Shown here: positions 10,614 to 21,108 of the stretch, piece by piece
How the letters are laid out: the number at the start of each line of letters is the position of its first letter
Position numbering within the stretch: position 1 is the stretch's first letter
NCBI RefSeq assembly: GCF_000471905.2
Contig: NW_006500342.1
Coordinates: 273,124-337,123 of the forward strand
Direction: 5' to 3'
Length of the DNA: 64,000 nucleotides
Origin: Amborella trichopoda
Taxonomy: Eukaryota > Streptophyta > Magnoliopsida > Amborellales > Amborellaceae
The notes under the pieces: generated by a model
What the model saw: the letters and a program-made list of their open reading frames with translations, nothing else
Databases searched by the model: none
What the model was told of the DNA's origin: nothing
Program-made: the position numbers and the translations under genes

Positions 10614-11690
10614 CTATCGCCCATTGATAGGGGGCCTTACCTCCTCTTCATCGGGATGTGCAAGTATGTAAGTTCCATTTGGTGAGACCTTTTTTACTAT
10701 AAAGGGACCCTCCCACTTGGGTTCAAACTTCCCTTTATGCCTCCCATACATAACAATCGACCTCTTGACGGTTACAACCAGATCCCCACAGGTGAATGAG
10801 CGGACTTTGACTGACTTGTCAAAGGACCTCTTCATTCTTCCTTGGTTGAGTTCAAGGTTCTACTGAGCCTCCAACCTCTTTTCATCGAGTGCATTCAATT
10901 CTTGATACCGAAATTGACTCTCTCATCTTCGGTTAGTCCTTGATGTATAACGACATGTAGCGAAGGGATTTGAATTTCAAGAGGTGAAACTGCTTCACCC
11001 CCATAGACTAGGGAGTAAGGAGAAGAATCGATGGCATTCCTCGTGGTAGTGCGATAGGCCCACAAGGCTTCACGAAACTACTCATGCCAATTCTTCTTTG
11101 TCTTTGATACTGATTTCCTTAAAACATTGCACAGGGTCTTATTGAAAGCCTCGACTAATTTGTTGGCTTGAGGGTGGTACATAGTTGAGTACTTCCACTC
11201 GAAACTAAACTGGTTAACCAAGCGATTGATGTGGTGACTTCTGAATTAAGGGCCGTTGTCAGATATAATTCGGTCAGGTACTCCAAACCAGTATATGATA
11301 TGATGTCGAGTAAAATTCACCATTGTGGTTCCAGAAACTTGCTTAAGGGGGACTGCTTCGGCCCACTTGAAGAAGGGCCATGATGTCACTGTAGGGTGTA
11401 AGGGTTCTAGAGGCTGATGAACAAGGCTGGAGTGTATTTGGCACACCTGGCAGTTTTTAGCATAGTTTAAGAAATCAGCAATCATCGAAAGCTAATAATA
11501 TCCCAATCTGTGTATCTGTTCATAAAGCTTGGGGTGGGACTGATGCATTCCACAAATGCCTGAGTGTACTTCTTCGAAGACCTTATTTGCTTCTTGTGCG
11601 TACACACATCCAAGAAGAATATCATCAAATGGTTGTCTGAAGAGAGCATCCCCTTCAAGGAGGGTATACTTGGTAGACATTAGTCGTACA
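10614..11690 (-). pseudogene. Tat-4 integrase
   Basis: Integrase inserts the cDNA into the genome. From 11680 leftwards the minus strand shows the zinc-binding region (EVHSGICGMHQSHPKLYEQI, then CQVCQIHSS near 11440, giving H-H-C-C), then the core start EPLHPTVTSWPFFKWAEAVP. Here SWPF joins KWAEAVP directly: roughly 27 residues of the family, including the first catalytic Asp, are deleted. The second Asp is present in PDRIISDNGP at about 11246. The rest of the core (10840-11245) is readable only in pieces, with a stop right after SDNGP. The C-terminal part 10614-10835 (GDLVVTVKRS, KFEPKWEGPFIVKKVSPNGT, then PINGR) is well preserved. Inactive. Confidence 0.9.
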
Positions 11691-12390
11691 CTGTTACCCT
11701 CAGCATGATCCTCCAGGAGTCTACCATATCTTAAAAAATTAGTGATGGGCTCTCTCCAATCTTATGCCTACTCGACTGCTGCGCATATTGGGTCGAAGAA
11801 CTCCAGTTCTTGGTTTGGAACCTAAGCTCCCTAACCCCATGCCATTTCATGTTCAGTCTTGATAACTTCTTTTGCTGATAGAAGTGCTCCAAATGGGTAA
11901 GGAGGCCACTCGGGGAAGAGATTTCTCTCGTTATCTACTTCTAACTTAGTTCTTAGTTCAATATGTCTCCACTCTGCCACCCAGACAGGCGTGGGTCCTG
12001 ATGAGGATAACTAAATTGTAGTTTCGAGTTTTGGGAGTGCATCGGCTTGTGAGTTTAGCCTCTTGAGGATGTGGCTCAAGGATACATCCTCAATATGGGC
12101 CATATACGATTTTATAATATTGTGATAGGGCTTGAGAGTGTCCTTTCCTACATCCTAGATCCCTATAAGCTGACGAATGACCAACTCAGAGTCGCCATAG
12201 ATATTGAGCTACTCCAATTCTAGATCAAAGGCTATCTCCAATCCAATTATAAGGCCTGGTATTCTGCGTCGTTATGAGAACCGGCCTCGGCGAGAGAGAA
12301 AGAAAGTGGCAATAATACTCCTTTCGAAGTCAAGAATACCACTCTAGCGCCGACTCGATCAGATTGGAACGCTCGATCGAAATACATCTC
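11691..12390 (-). pseudogene. Tat-4 second (archaeal-type) RNase H
   Basis: The domain lies between RNase H and integrase, as in other Tat elements. It aligns with 1-365 of the window. Recognisable parts on the minus strand: YFDRAFQSDRVGARVVFLTS (about 12320-12380), an EAEYQALII-like helix with a one-base frameshift at about 12255, IYGDSELVIRQ (about 12170-12210) and DVSLSHILKRLNSQADALPK (about 12035-12095). After this, 11700-12030 is a spacer toward integrase with remnants such as WRHIELRTKLEVDNERNLFP. Stops and frameshifts are present, so it is not functional. Confidence 0.8.
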
Positions 12391-12960
12391 TCATGTATAA
12401 GATAGTTCTGCACATAATACTTCTTCATCGGGGAGGTCACTTGATAAAGGTGACTCCACTGGTACGGGGTGTGCTACGAGGAAATCAGCCAAGGCTTGGC
12501 CCTTGATGGCCTTTTGTGGGATAAATGTGATGTCAAATTCTATTAGCAATAATGCCCACTTTGCAAGGCATCCTGACAGGTATGCGCGTGTCATGAGAAA
12601 CGTTATGGGATCTACCTTCGATATAAGTTTTACTTCATGATCGAGCAAGTAGTGGTGGAGCTTTTGTACTGCGAAGATTAGGGCCATGCACATCTTCTCT
12701 ATAGGGGGATAATTCTTCTCGACCCCATGTATCTTGCGGCTGAGATAGTAGAGTGAGGTTTCTTTCCCTTCATAATTATTTTGTGTCAACAATGCTTCGA
12801 ATGACTCGTCCAGAGTGGTCATGTATAGGATGAGAGGTTTTCCCAGTACCGATGTTGAGAGCAGTGGAGGGTTGAGCAAATAATGCTTGATGTCATTGAG
12901 GGCTACCTGACATGCTTCATCCCAGATGAATGGGGTATCTTTCTTTAACAGGTGCGTAAA
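12391..12960 (-). pseudogene. Tat-4 RT-linked RNase H
   Basis: A 206-residue open stretch (12391-13011) covers the whole domain: AYISKFISHISDCCKPFTHL and LKKDTPFIWDEACQVALNDI (connection), LILYMTTLDESFEALLTQNN with the first acidic residue, SLYYLSRKIHGVEKNYPPIE with the Glu-containing helix, MALIFAVQKLHHYLLDHEVK, LSGCLAKWALLLIEFDITFI, and KAIKGQALADFLVAHPVPVE. This is the best preserved enzymatic segment of Tat-4. It ends near 12391 where the second RNase H begins after a stop. The pattern LISKVDP, where many elements have an Asp-containing strand, is usual for the Tat group. Confidence 0.9.
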
Positions 12961-13745
12961 GGGTTTACAGCAATCTGAGATATGTGAGATGAACTTACTG
13001 ATATACGCCAACTGCCCTTGATTGGCTCAAATTCCAGCCCTCGGTGTTTAACAATGAACCCCAAGAACTTTCCTGAACGCATGCCAAGAGCGCATTTCAG
13101 CGGGCTCATTTTAAGCTGTTGAAGGCGTAACCGCTCGAACACACGTTCGAGGTCTCTCATATGAGCGTATTTCTCTTTAGATTTTACCATGAAGTCGTCT
13201 ACACAACATTCGACCTCCTTGTGCATCATATCCTTGAAGATGGTTGTCATTGCCCTCTGATATGTGGCACCAACATTCTTCAATCCAAAAGGCATCATTA
13301 GCACAAGACCCCTTTTGGAGTCGAGAAAGTGGTTGCTTCCTCATCTTCAGATGTCATTAGTATCTGATTATACTCAGAGTATCCGTTCATGAAGGAGAAT
13401 ATCTGACAATCAGGCACATAATCAATGAGCATCTTTGTGAATGGTAACAAGAAGTCATCCTTGGGATAGACGGTATTCAGGTTGCGGAAGTCGATGCAAA
13501 CCCTGATTTAGCCATTCTTCTTCTTGACTGGAACTACATTTGCTAGGCACTTTGAGTACTTGACTTCACAAATGAAGTCGCTTGTCTGAGTTTCGTCTCC
13601 TCAGTATCTATCTGCATTTCGAGGTCAGGCCTGAACCTTCTAGATTTCTGCTTGACAGGTTTGATAGAGGTATCGATGCCGAGATGGTGAATTGAGACTT
13701 GAGGATCTAAACTAGGAATCTCATGACAAAGACATCTCTGTTTGC
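12961..13745 (-). pseudogene. Tat-4 reverse transcriptase
   Basis: The palm and thumb are readable at 13010-13304: MMPFGLKNVGATYQRAM, then VECCVDDFMVKSKEKYAHMR with the catalytic VDD, then GKFLGFIVKHRGLEFEP. Just upstream, at 13340-13400, the segment that is normally MDGYSGYNQI reads MNGYSEYNQI, so the first catalytic Asp is Asn, which would abolish polymerisation. The N-terminal part (13420-13740) is recognisable only across several frame changes. Tat-3 keeps the Asp at this position. Confidence 0.9.
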
Positions 13746-14330
13746 TTGCAAGAAGACAGTAAAATTCTCCTTCTCTTCTGACGACATATTTGCTGATATG
13801 AAAGTGGGTTTGGGGTCGGCTTCATCTCTTAGATTTAACTCCTCGAGGTCATTAGTTGTGGCATGTTTGCCTTCTTCCCATCTTCTAAGGGTTCTAACAA
13901 CTCTTCATCATTGACCTCAGATGTCTTCTCATTAATCTCAAGTGCAGAGACTCATGATCCTGACATCTCTGCCTCTAATAGAGCTCCAGGGTAGGTCATG
14001 ATTTCTTCATCTTTCTCGAACTGAGGCAAAAAAAGATTGGCTTCGAATATGGACATCGTATCTAGCTGTGGGAGTTTAATTTGAAGGTTATAGGGAAGTT
14101 GAGATTCAACAATTGTGGGATAAGAAGCATCCTTGTATGAATCACACGGTCTTTGAATGGGTGTCTACAGTGTTTGTCCACGCTGGTTCGTACTTTATAG
14201 ACTTATACGATGTGGTAAGCTTCCTGAGAATAGAAGCTTTGCCCCATGGATTCTCTCAGTCTCTGCTCAAAGTTAGTTTCAAGGGGCAACTAGGATTTCT
14301 TCGATTTTCACTTCTTGTGCTTCTTTGAAA
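13746..14330 (-). pseudogene. Tat-4 gag-pol linker; protease not visible
   Basis: An acidic linker before RT (SALEINEKTSEVNDEELLEP around 13895-13950) is followed upstream by about 350 bp of broken frame including LPYNLQIKLPQLDTMSIFEA near 14040-14100. I looked here for the DGGS protease that Tat-5 has at 32440-32903 and did not find it, so Tat-4 seems to have lost it by deletion. The linker is homologous to 1728-2200 of Tat-3. Confidence 0.55.
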
Positions 14331-16480
14331 AAGATGGTTTTGCTTTGGCTAGAGCCATCAAGGCGTCAGCAACTGTTAAGAATCCAGCTGCCTGAGGTAG
14401 CGTCTTTTTCAACTGCCTCTGTTGCGTTTTACTTATATTGGTTCCTTCAAGTTCTTTATCAAGGGCCTCGAAGTCTGGACATTTCAAGGTTGTACCTGCA
14501 GGGGACATAGAAGAGGAGGGATGAGAAGCAGAAGAAGAAGAAGGAGAGGGGTCAATAAGTGAGGGACTTTTAAGGATGTTTCCCTTATCGGACCGATCTG
14601 GGCAGCGGTTTGTGTTATCACTAGAATTGGATGTGTGCAGAGAGTCTTTTGGGTCTTTCCCCTGCTTAGACCGTTGGGGAGTGCTTTTAACGTCGTCAGC
14701 CTCATTGGACGTACTCCGAGTAGAAGATGACTCAAGTACATCCTCCTGATCGGGTAAGGAAGTGATTTTGATCATACCGGAGATGAAGTCATCAATGTCG
14801 GTAATGACGAAAGAGGCCTGAGAAATTCTTGCTCAATTGGCGATTGAGCAGTCTTTTTTCTCTGGAGAGCAGCCCTTGGTGCCCGTTTTCCCCTAGTTTT
14901 CATTAGCAGCGGTTGATCCATCTCGCTAGGTTTATGAACTGCCCTAGCTTGATTAACTACTTCTCGCCTTAAGGACATGAGTCTATTCCGCCCATGATGG
15001 ACTATCCATGGTTGAGAGGTTGAGGGTTCAGCAGGATCTGAGTCATCTTCACTTAGAAGTTGTGTCAGGAGGTTCCGTCGTACTGGTGGAGCAGTGGTTT
15101 GGAAATCTTTCTCTAGAACGTTGTAATGTCATCCTTGTATTTTCTTTGCGATTATATCATGGAAACTGGAGCATTCGCTCAAGTTGTGGCCCCATAGCTG
15201 ATGGTACGGGCACCAATGGTTCTCAGTTCCTTGAGCGAGGCGTCGAGGCTGTCTTGCCAGTTTTGGTGTGACAAGGCCTTCTTGAAGCATCATAATAACC
15301 AAGGTGCAAAGGAGATCAGGCGCTTCGCCTTCCACTTGAACTATTACTGTGTGGAAGGCTTCTACCGTCTCGAATGCCTTTTTTAGCTATTTAAGGTTTA
15401 TCTGACCCTTCTGAATCTGGGCCTCGATAATGTCTTTGAATATGTACTAATCCTCTGTGGGGTGGTTGATCTTTCGATGGTAAGAAAAGTAATTTTCTTG
15501 GGTATCGAGTCTGGCTTGATCAGGGAACTTGGTCTCTAGAAGCTCGATCATGTTGTATTCCAGCAATAATTGAAGTAGTGCAAGGGCTCATTCCTTCTCT
15601 AAGGGGTAGACTTTATTTCAATGCCTGGTCCATTAATCATCCCGATTAAGGTTCGCTGGTGGGGGTACTCAGTTGTACGACTATTGTTGCTTACCTGTTT
15701 GAGGAACTTTCTCTACGTTTACTCCTTTGGAGAGATCCAAAGTTTGGAAGGGAGCCTTCTTTGGATCACTTATAGTGACGGCTATGTTGATCACTCCTTT
15801 TGGTTAGTTGCCCGGGGTATTAGTCCAAGAGCTACCATTGCCCTGATTGTTTCTTGAGCTTGCAGACTATTGTCGTGACCTCTCATGGTGGCATGATAGG
15901 CTTTCTATGGGGACCGACTTGGAGATCAACTCGGACATGGAAGTCGGATTGGAGGCCTCAACATGTAGAGCAATCTCAAGTCGCATGTTTTGCACATAGG
16001 TTTGAACTGCTTCCTTCTCAGGCATGGGATTGGGATGGCGAGCGATCAAATTTCTCCATCTTGATATGCATTGATCCACAAGCTCATCGGGATCTTGGGT
16101 CATGGTGAGAAGCTGGATGGTTTGAACCTCTCTCTCAACCTCATAGAAACGCTGGTGGAACAGTTTCTCCATTTCTGCCCAAGTATGTATTGAATTTTGG
16201 GGAAGCCGAGCAGACCACTGAAAAGCCGGGCCGTCGAGGGTTTCAACAAACTGACAGAGAAGGAGTCTATCATTAGTCGCTGTCTCTCGACATGTTTCTT
16301 GGAAGTAGGCGATATGCTGATTCGGGGAGGTGGTTCCATTAAATAAGGGAAACTTCCCTTTCTTGTAATCTTAGGGAAACAACACCTGGTCAATGTATGA
16401 AGGGTATGGTTTTTTATAAGGCGTTGTACCCTGTATTCCCATAATTTGTCTACTCTTTAATATATGGGTCACCATAGCAT
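14308..16480 (-). pseudogene. Tat-4 gag (capsid and knuckle)
   Basis: Gag forms the virus-like particle. From 16480 leftwards: KPYPSYIDQV (about 16390), a capsid core with FVETLDGPAFQWSARLP and FHQRFYEVEREVQTIQLLTM, DELVDQCISRWRNLIARHPN (about 16080-16160), VEASNPTSMSELISKSVPIE, then a spacer, then a C-H-GH-C knuckle WCPYHQLWGHNLSEC near 15178-15222 followed by FHDIIAKKIQG. The C-terminal part 14308-14775 is open for 155 residues and is Ser/Pro/Asp-rich, with CPDFEALDKELEGTNISKTQ, AAGFLTVADALMALAKAKPS and a Lys-rich end. Several stops and frameshifts separate these blocks. Confidence 0.85.
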
Positions 16481-17800
16481 CGATATCTACCTGTGAGATG
16501 GGGTGGGGGACAAAACTGTCCTGTGATGTAAAGGGAAGGGGATGCCTCAGAGGTGTATCATCTGAGTGATGGGAATTGACCTCATGGTTAGTCGATTGTC
16601 ATGCAGCATCTATGCGATCAATCTTCAACATTAACCATAGCTCATGGTCTATGGACTTTTTCTTCAGGCTTTATCATCTGAAGAGGGTAGAAGGGATTCA
16701 AGTGAAGCAGGTCATCAGAGTTGGTTGCCCCGACCATCTTGGTTGCTTCCCTACTCGGAATTTACAGACCCCTATCGCATTTGGATTTGAGGTTTTGATG
16801 GACCTCATACCAGAACTGTGATCGAGACTGCGGCTGGTTGACCCTTCTTTTGTAAGAAAGAGTTGTTTCCATTAGGTGAAGCAACGATTGCGGGCCAAGA
16901 ACTAGGGTCATCTTAGGTCGGGGAGGATGAAGGACTTGATCTCCTATCAGATCTTTGCCTCGACCTCTCATATAGGCTCCAGACACATGACCAAGATGAC
17001 AGGGTTGGCTCCAGATGGTACTCTTAGGGAAGGTGTTGGAGTACCATGGTTGGAGGTGCTTGCTCGAAGAAGGAGGAGTAGGCAAGAGAAGGGTTGACTC
17101 ATGAAGGGGCCTGATTCTGGAGCGAGGGACTGTCTCAGACGGAGACACATGTGCGCCCCTTGAAAAAGGATCACAGCTGACTTTAGGGTCAGCCCAGGCT
17201 CGAGCAAGTGGTCCAGACTTAGGAGGCCGAGAACTACGAGCAGGTGTTTGTAAGTGAACAGGTGGAAGTCTGCCCCTTACAGGATGCACTAGTGTGTGTT
17301 GAGTAGAAGGACAAGGGGGTCGTCTTCCATGTACTCGGGTTGATGCAGTGATGGCGTTGCCCCACGTGGTGGGATGCAAATGCACAATGTATGCAGGACC
17401 TGGCCTTGGGAGGCCTGATCTTTGACATTGACTTGAGGTAACATAAATGTTTCCCCTAGGTGTGGCTCTAGTGAATGACCCACGAGCCTTATAGTGTGTG
17501 TGAGAGGTGGAAGCCCTAAGGTATCTGCCTTAATGTGTCGAGCCTCTAAGGGTAGTGACTTGTGATGGTGTAAGAATGTGGAGGTAGCCTTGCGGCGACT
17601 CAGAGAGGCAATGACAAAGCAAGGGGCTGGGCAGCCTTCTGGCGTAGCTCCGTAATACGACCTACAAGTGACTTACTAGTGAATGGGTGCATGATGTGAG
17701 TGGTAGCAGATGTGCTACCGATGCAGGACACCTTGATTGAAGTTCCACTAGGGCAAGGAGAAGGGGAGTTACGGACCTTAAAGTCCCTCCTCACGCCTAT
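16481..17800 (-). pseudogene. Tat-4 conserved leader reading frame (N-terminal gag extension or ORF1-like)
   Basis: Between the primer site and gag lies a Pro/Ser/His/Arg-rich frame that is shared by four elements of this window. In Tat-4 it is open from about 17525 to 16762 (about 250 codons). Visible blocks on the minus strand: CPSGTSIKVSCIGSTSATTH and MHPFTSKSLVGRITELRQKA at 17600-17770 (other frame), ARHIKADTL near 17530, TRATPRGNIYVTSSQCQRSG near 17430-17485, LHPTTWGNAITAS near 17350-17385, then FWYEVHQNLKSKCDRGL at 16762. It seems to run into the gag N-terminus. I know no domain for it; Ogre elements have an extra ORF before gag, so an analogous role is possible. Confidence 0.55.
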
Positions 17801-18010
17801 CTAAGTTAAGACTTGGGAGCTAGGCACTAGGTCTTTGCTCAAAAGGAAGGTTGGGAACAAAGTTCGAGGAATTTGTTTTCGAGGAATGGGGATAAAAAAA
17901 TCCCTAATTCAGATAAATGAGCTAAGACCCAGTAGCCATGTGGTGTGTGAATACAGAGAAACAATGGAAAAATTAGCCAAACAAGAATGACCCGATGAAG
18001 GGGTAGTAAG

Positions 18011-18029
18011 TCCCCAGTAGAGTCATCGA
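18011..18029 (-). promoter_or_regulatory. Tat-4 primer-binding site
   Basis: On the minus strand, TCGATGACTCTACTGGGGA follows the LTR end (CTAACCA) after two bases. The four sites in this window (also 24906-24923, 37450-37466 and 53215-53233) give a consensus near TGGCGACTCCACTGGGGA. TGG matches the complement of the tRNA CCA end; Tat/Ogre elements are often assigned a tRNA-Arg primer, which I have not checked against a tRNA set. Confidence 0.75.
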
Positions 18030-18907
18030 GCTGGTTAGATGCTTCGATCTCGCCCTCTGGATCTGGATGATCTGGCGGCATGCATCTCGACTTTCGGAGG
18101 AACCTGGGACTTTGAGATCGCTCTCTCGGGAACCTCTTTCAAGAGCGAGGGCAGGTATACCAATCGAGGAGAGAGGAATTTAAGGTGGGTTCGGGACTTA
18201 CTCGGGCTGGCTCTCATGGGTGCCCTCGTAGATCACAAAGAAAGTCCCCTCAGTCGTAAAATTGGTTCGAAATCGCCTCCCTTGGCCTGTATTTTCTTAT
18301 TTCTACAACCACACACACATGGTTAATTTTACAAGAGAAGTGGGATGAAAGAGACCCCACCTTATCTTTGAACAAATGTACACGAAAGTGCACATCCAAA
18401 AGAAGAAAAGGGTAAGAGGGGGTATAAAAGAGGAAGAAAGAGGTAGATCAAAAGAATTTTGACTAGGTGGCGAGACTGACGTATCAGCAAGTAATTGTCT
18501 CGGGGTGGTAGCAAGATTGGCATGGTAACTAGCCCGCACAACAGAAATACTACTAGACGCTAGAATGATCATCAGCCAGCCTGGCACAATAGCTAGCCTA
18601 TCGTGGCAGTAAGGTGGGCACGATAACTAAGATTGGCTTAACAATAATACTACTAAAAGATAAGACTATCATGGCAATGTTTTGTCTCAGCCTCTCTTTG
18701 CTAAATGAGAGAGAGAGAGAAGACGGAAGAGAGAGAAAGAGAAACATGCATAATATTACCGATGTGCTTTTGAGAAGAAGACGAGATGAGCAATGAGGGA
18801 GAAAGGAAAAATGGAAAGAGGAAAGAGAGAAGAAAAAGAATGAAGAAGAAAGAGAGAGAAGAGAGAAAGGGAACATAGACAACTATGAGAGAAAAGATAA
18901 GAGAGAA

Positions 18908-19590
18908 CATGGACGGTGATGAGCTCCCACCATCCATGTTAGAAGGGTAAGAAGAAAGTGAAGACAGGGGTGGCAATGAGCCTCCGCCACTCATGAAGGA
19001 GGAGCAAGAAGAGAGAGAAAAACATGGATGGTGATGAGCTTCTATCATCCATGACAGAGGAATAAGAAGAGAGAGAAAACACAGGTGACAATGAGTTTCT
19101 GCTGCTCATGACAAAGGAGCAAGAAGAAAGAAAACATGGATGGCGATGATCTTCCGCAGTCCATGATAGAGGAATAAGAAGAGAGAGAAAACACCAATGG
19201 TAATGAGCTTCCACTGCCTATGACAGATGAACAAGAAGAGAGAGAAAACATGAATAGCGATGAGCTTCTACCGTCCATGCCAGAGGAATGAGAAGAAATC
19301 GAGAAGACATGGATGGCGATGTGTTTTCGCCATCCATGATAGAGAATAGAAGGAGAAAGAAACATGAGCGACAATGTGCCTCCGCCGTCCATGACAGAAG
19401 ATTAAGAGAAAAGAGCGATGGCATGGATGACAATGTACTTCTACAATCCATGAGAGAGAAAAGGAGGAGAGGGAAAATATGGGTGGTGATGTACTTCTAT
19501 CGTTCATGATAAAAGATTAAGAGGAGAGAGAACATGGACGACGATGTGCTTCTGTCGTTCAAGACAGAAGGGAAGACAAGGAGACTTCAA
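18908..19590 (-). repeat. 57-bp hairpin minisatellite in Tat-4 5' LTR
   Basis: About twelve units, five more than in the 3' LTR partner, so the array has changed length since insertion. The best hairpin is at 19308-19338: CATGGATGGCG, nine bases, CGCCATCCATG, a perfect 11-bp stem. Many units keep the stem while differing in sequence (C-G or T-A at stem position 7). Confidence 0.85.
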
Positions 19591-20025
19591 GAGAGGCCCG
19601 GCTTGTTGTTCATGTCTCCGAAGCAAGAAGACATCATGCTAGGTGATAGACTCAACCATGAATGAACAGAGAAGAAAGAGAGAAAGAGCAAAGAGAGAAT
19701 GGGAAAGAGAAGAAAGAGAAAGGAAAGATAAAGAAAAACAAGGAAAGTGGATAAATAAGATCAGAGAAGAAATAGAAAAGAAAGATCGAGGAGAGGAGAC
19801 AAAAAGTGATGGATAGAGATGAGGAGAGAGAAAGAGAGATGAGAGCAGAGAGAAAGAGAGAGATGAGAGGAGAGAGAAAATTACCTTCATCAAAAGGTAC
19901 CAAAACTTTTCTTCTCTCTCCTCTCTCTATCCAAGATGTGCGCACAATTTGAATGTGAAAACTCTCTAATTTTATTGATGAGTATTGAATCATCAAGGGT
20001 CCTTTAACAATTGTGTTTAACATGT

Positions 20026-20040
20026 ACTTATAGAATTGGG
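20026..20040 (-). promoter_or_regulatory. LTR promoter TATA box, Tat-4 5' LTR
   Basis: The minus strand reads CCAATTCTATAAGTACATG across 20021-20039, identical in the core to the 3' LTR. This is the copy positioned to transcribe the Tat-4 internal region. An AATAAAATT signal follows at about 19970-19978. Confidence 0.65.
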
Positions 20041-21108
20041 CCCAAACATGGGTGGATGCCCAAAAACTGTCTAGATTGATGATAACCACAATTTAATTTA
20101 ATTAAAAGAAATTCTAAAATTTGGTGCAAAAGCATTGTTTGCTCCTGCCCAGCAATGTGTGAAATTCCAAAACAGTCCTTGATGCTACTCTAGAATATGC
20201 GTGATCTTCCATGGATTATCTAGCATTGCTCTGGTGCCCATTTGACCGAAAGATCATTTTTTTCTTGTAAGGATCGGCAAGGTGATAGATTTGATACCAA
20301 CTTTGACCTATGGATCATGTTTTTAGGCCACGATCATGCAACTCATAATTTGGATGAATCATGTAAACTTCGGACCGATAGTGTGCTTATTTCTTGATGT
20401 TTTTCTTTAGTTTCTTCGCTGAATCACATTGAGCATCTTGTCATGATCACATGGCAACAAATGTAGCTCAATTTCATATTCGAACAAAGATTTTGCCCAC
20501 TTGGGATTTTTGTTGGAATTTTGAAATCCAACGGTCAGAATATATAGCAGCTTTGATGCCACTGCGTGTGAAATCCAACTGTTCATCATACGTGGCGTAC
20601 AGACCAGATATAGCCTCGAACCTTACGCACATAATACAATTGGTTTTGTGTCGATCATATATGTGAGCGTCGTGATTTGGCTGCTCGAACGAAGCGTGTT
20701 GCTGCTGAATTTTCTACATCTATCTTCCCGATTCATCAACTTATCTCTAGTTTTCTCTTTGCTCGAGTGTTGTCACGAGTTGTGTCACATATCAAAATGC
20801 TCGTCTTGATGAGACGAACATGCTTACCAAATTTAAGAGCAATTAGACTCAGAAGGAGTGACAGGCCTTTGAAGTTGTTGCTCGAGACTGTGCACGTTAA
20901 CGTCCTTTAATGGAGATTAGTGCAGGGAGGCCTCACGGGAATAGCATGCGGCGTACCCCTTTTTGGTGATTTACCCATAACTTTATTTTGAAATGACTGA
21001 TTAAGCTAAAACTTGACCCATAGGGGTTTTCATCCATGCCAGGTTCAATGGTGGTGGTCTCATAACTGTTTGACGTACCGAGAATATAATTCTAGTTATG
21101 GGGTCCGT

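Larger units (their letters stand above)
2861..21108 (-). mobile_element. Tat-4: most complete Tat-lineage element, nested in Tat-3 gag
   Basis: Minus-strand element bounded by a 3' LTR (2861-5905) and a 5' LTR (18032-21108, missing about 237 bp of its U3 end). Internal order read on the minus strand: primer site 18011-18029, leader reading frame, gag, linker, RT, RNase H, second RNase H, integrase, long 3' region, polypurine tract 5906-5918. It lies inside the gag of Tat-3. In a hand alignment of the first 103 bases of the two LTRs I count 15 differences, 12 of them transitions, as expected for an old, methylated copy. Every coding domain carries stops or frameshifts and no protease is visible, so it cannot move by itself. 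Confidence 0.85.
18032..21108 (-). repeat. Tat-4 5' LTR, U3 end truncated
   Basis: Starts TGGTTAGATG at 18032 and follows the 2861-5905 LTR throughout: leader end, hairpin array (18908-19590), purine tract (19665-19920), TATA box (20028-20036), then U3. It stops at about 21108 (GGGGTCCGT), which matches 5668 in the 3' LTR, so the final 237 bp are gone. Beyond it, Tat-3 gag begins at once. A post-insertion deletion across the LTR/Tat-3 boundary explains this. Confidence 0.9.
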
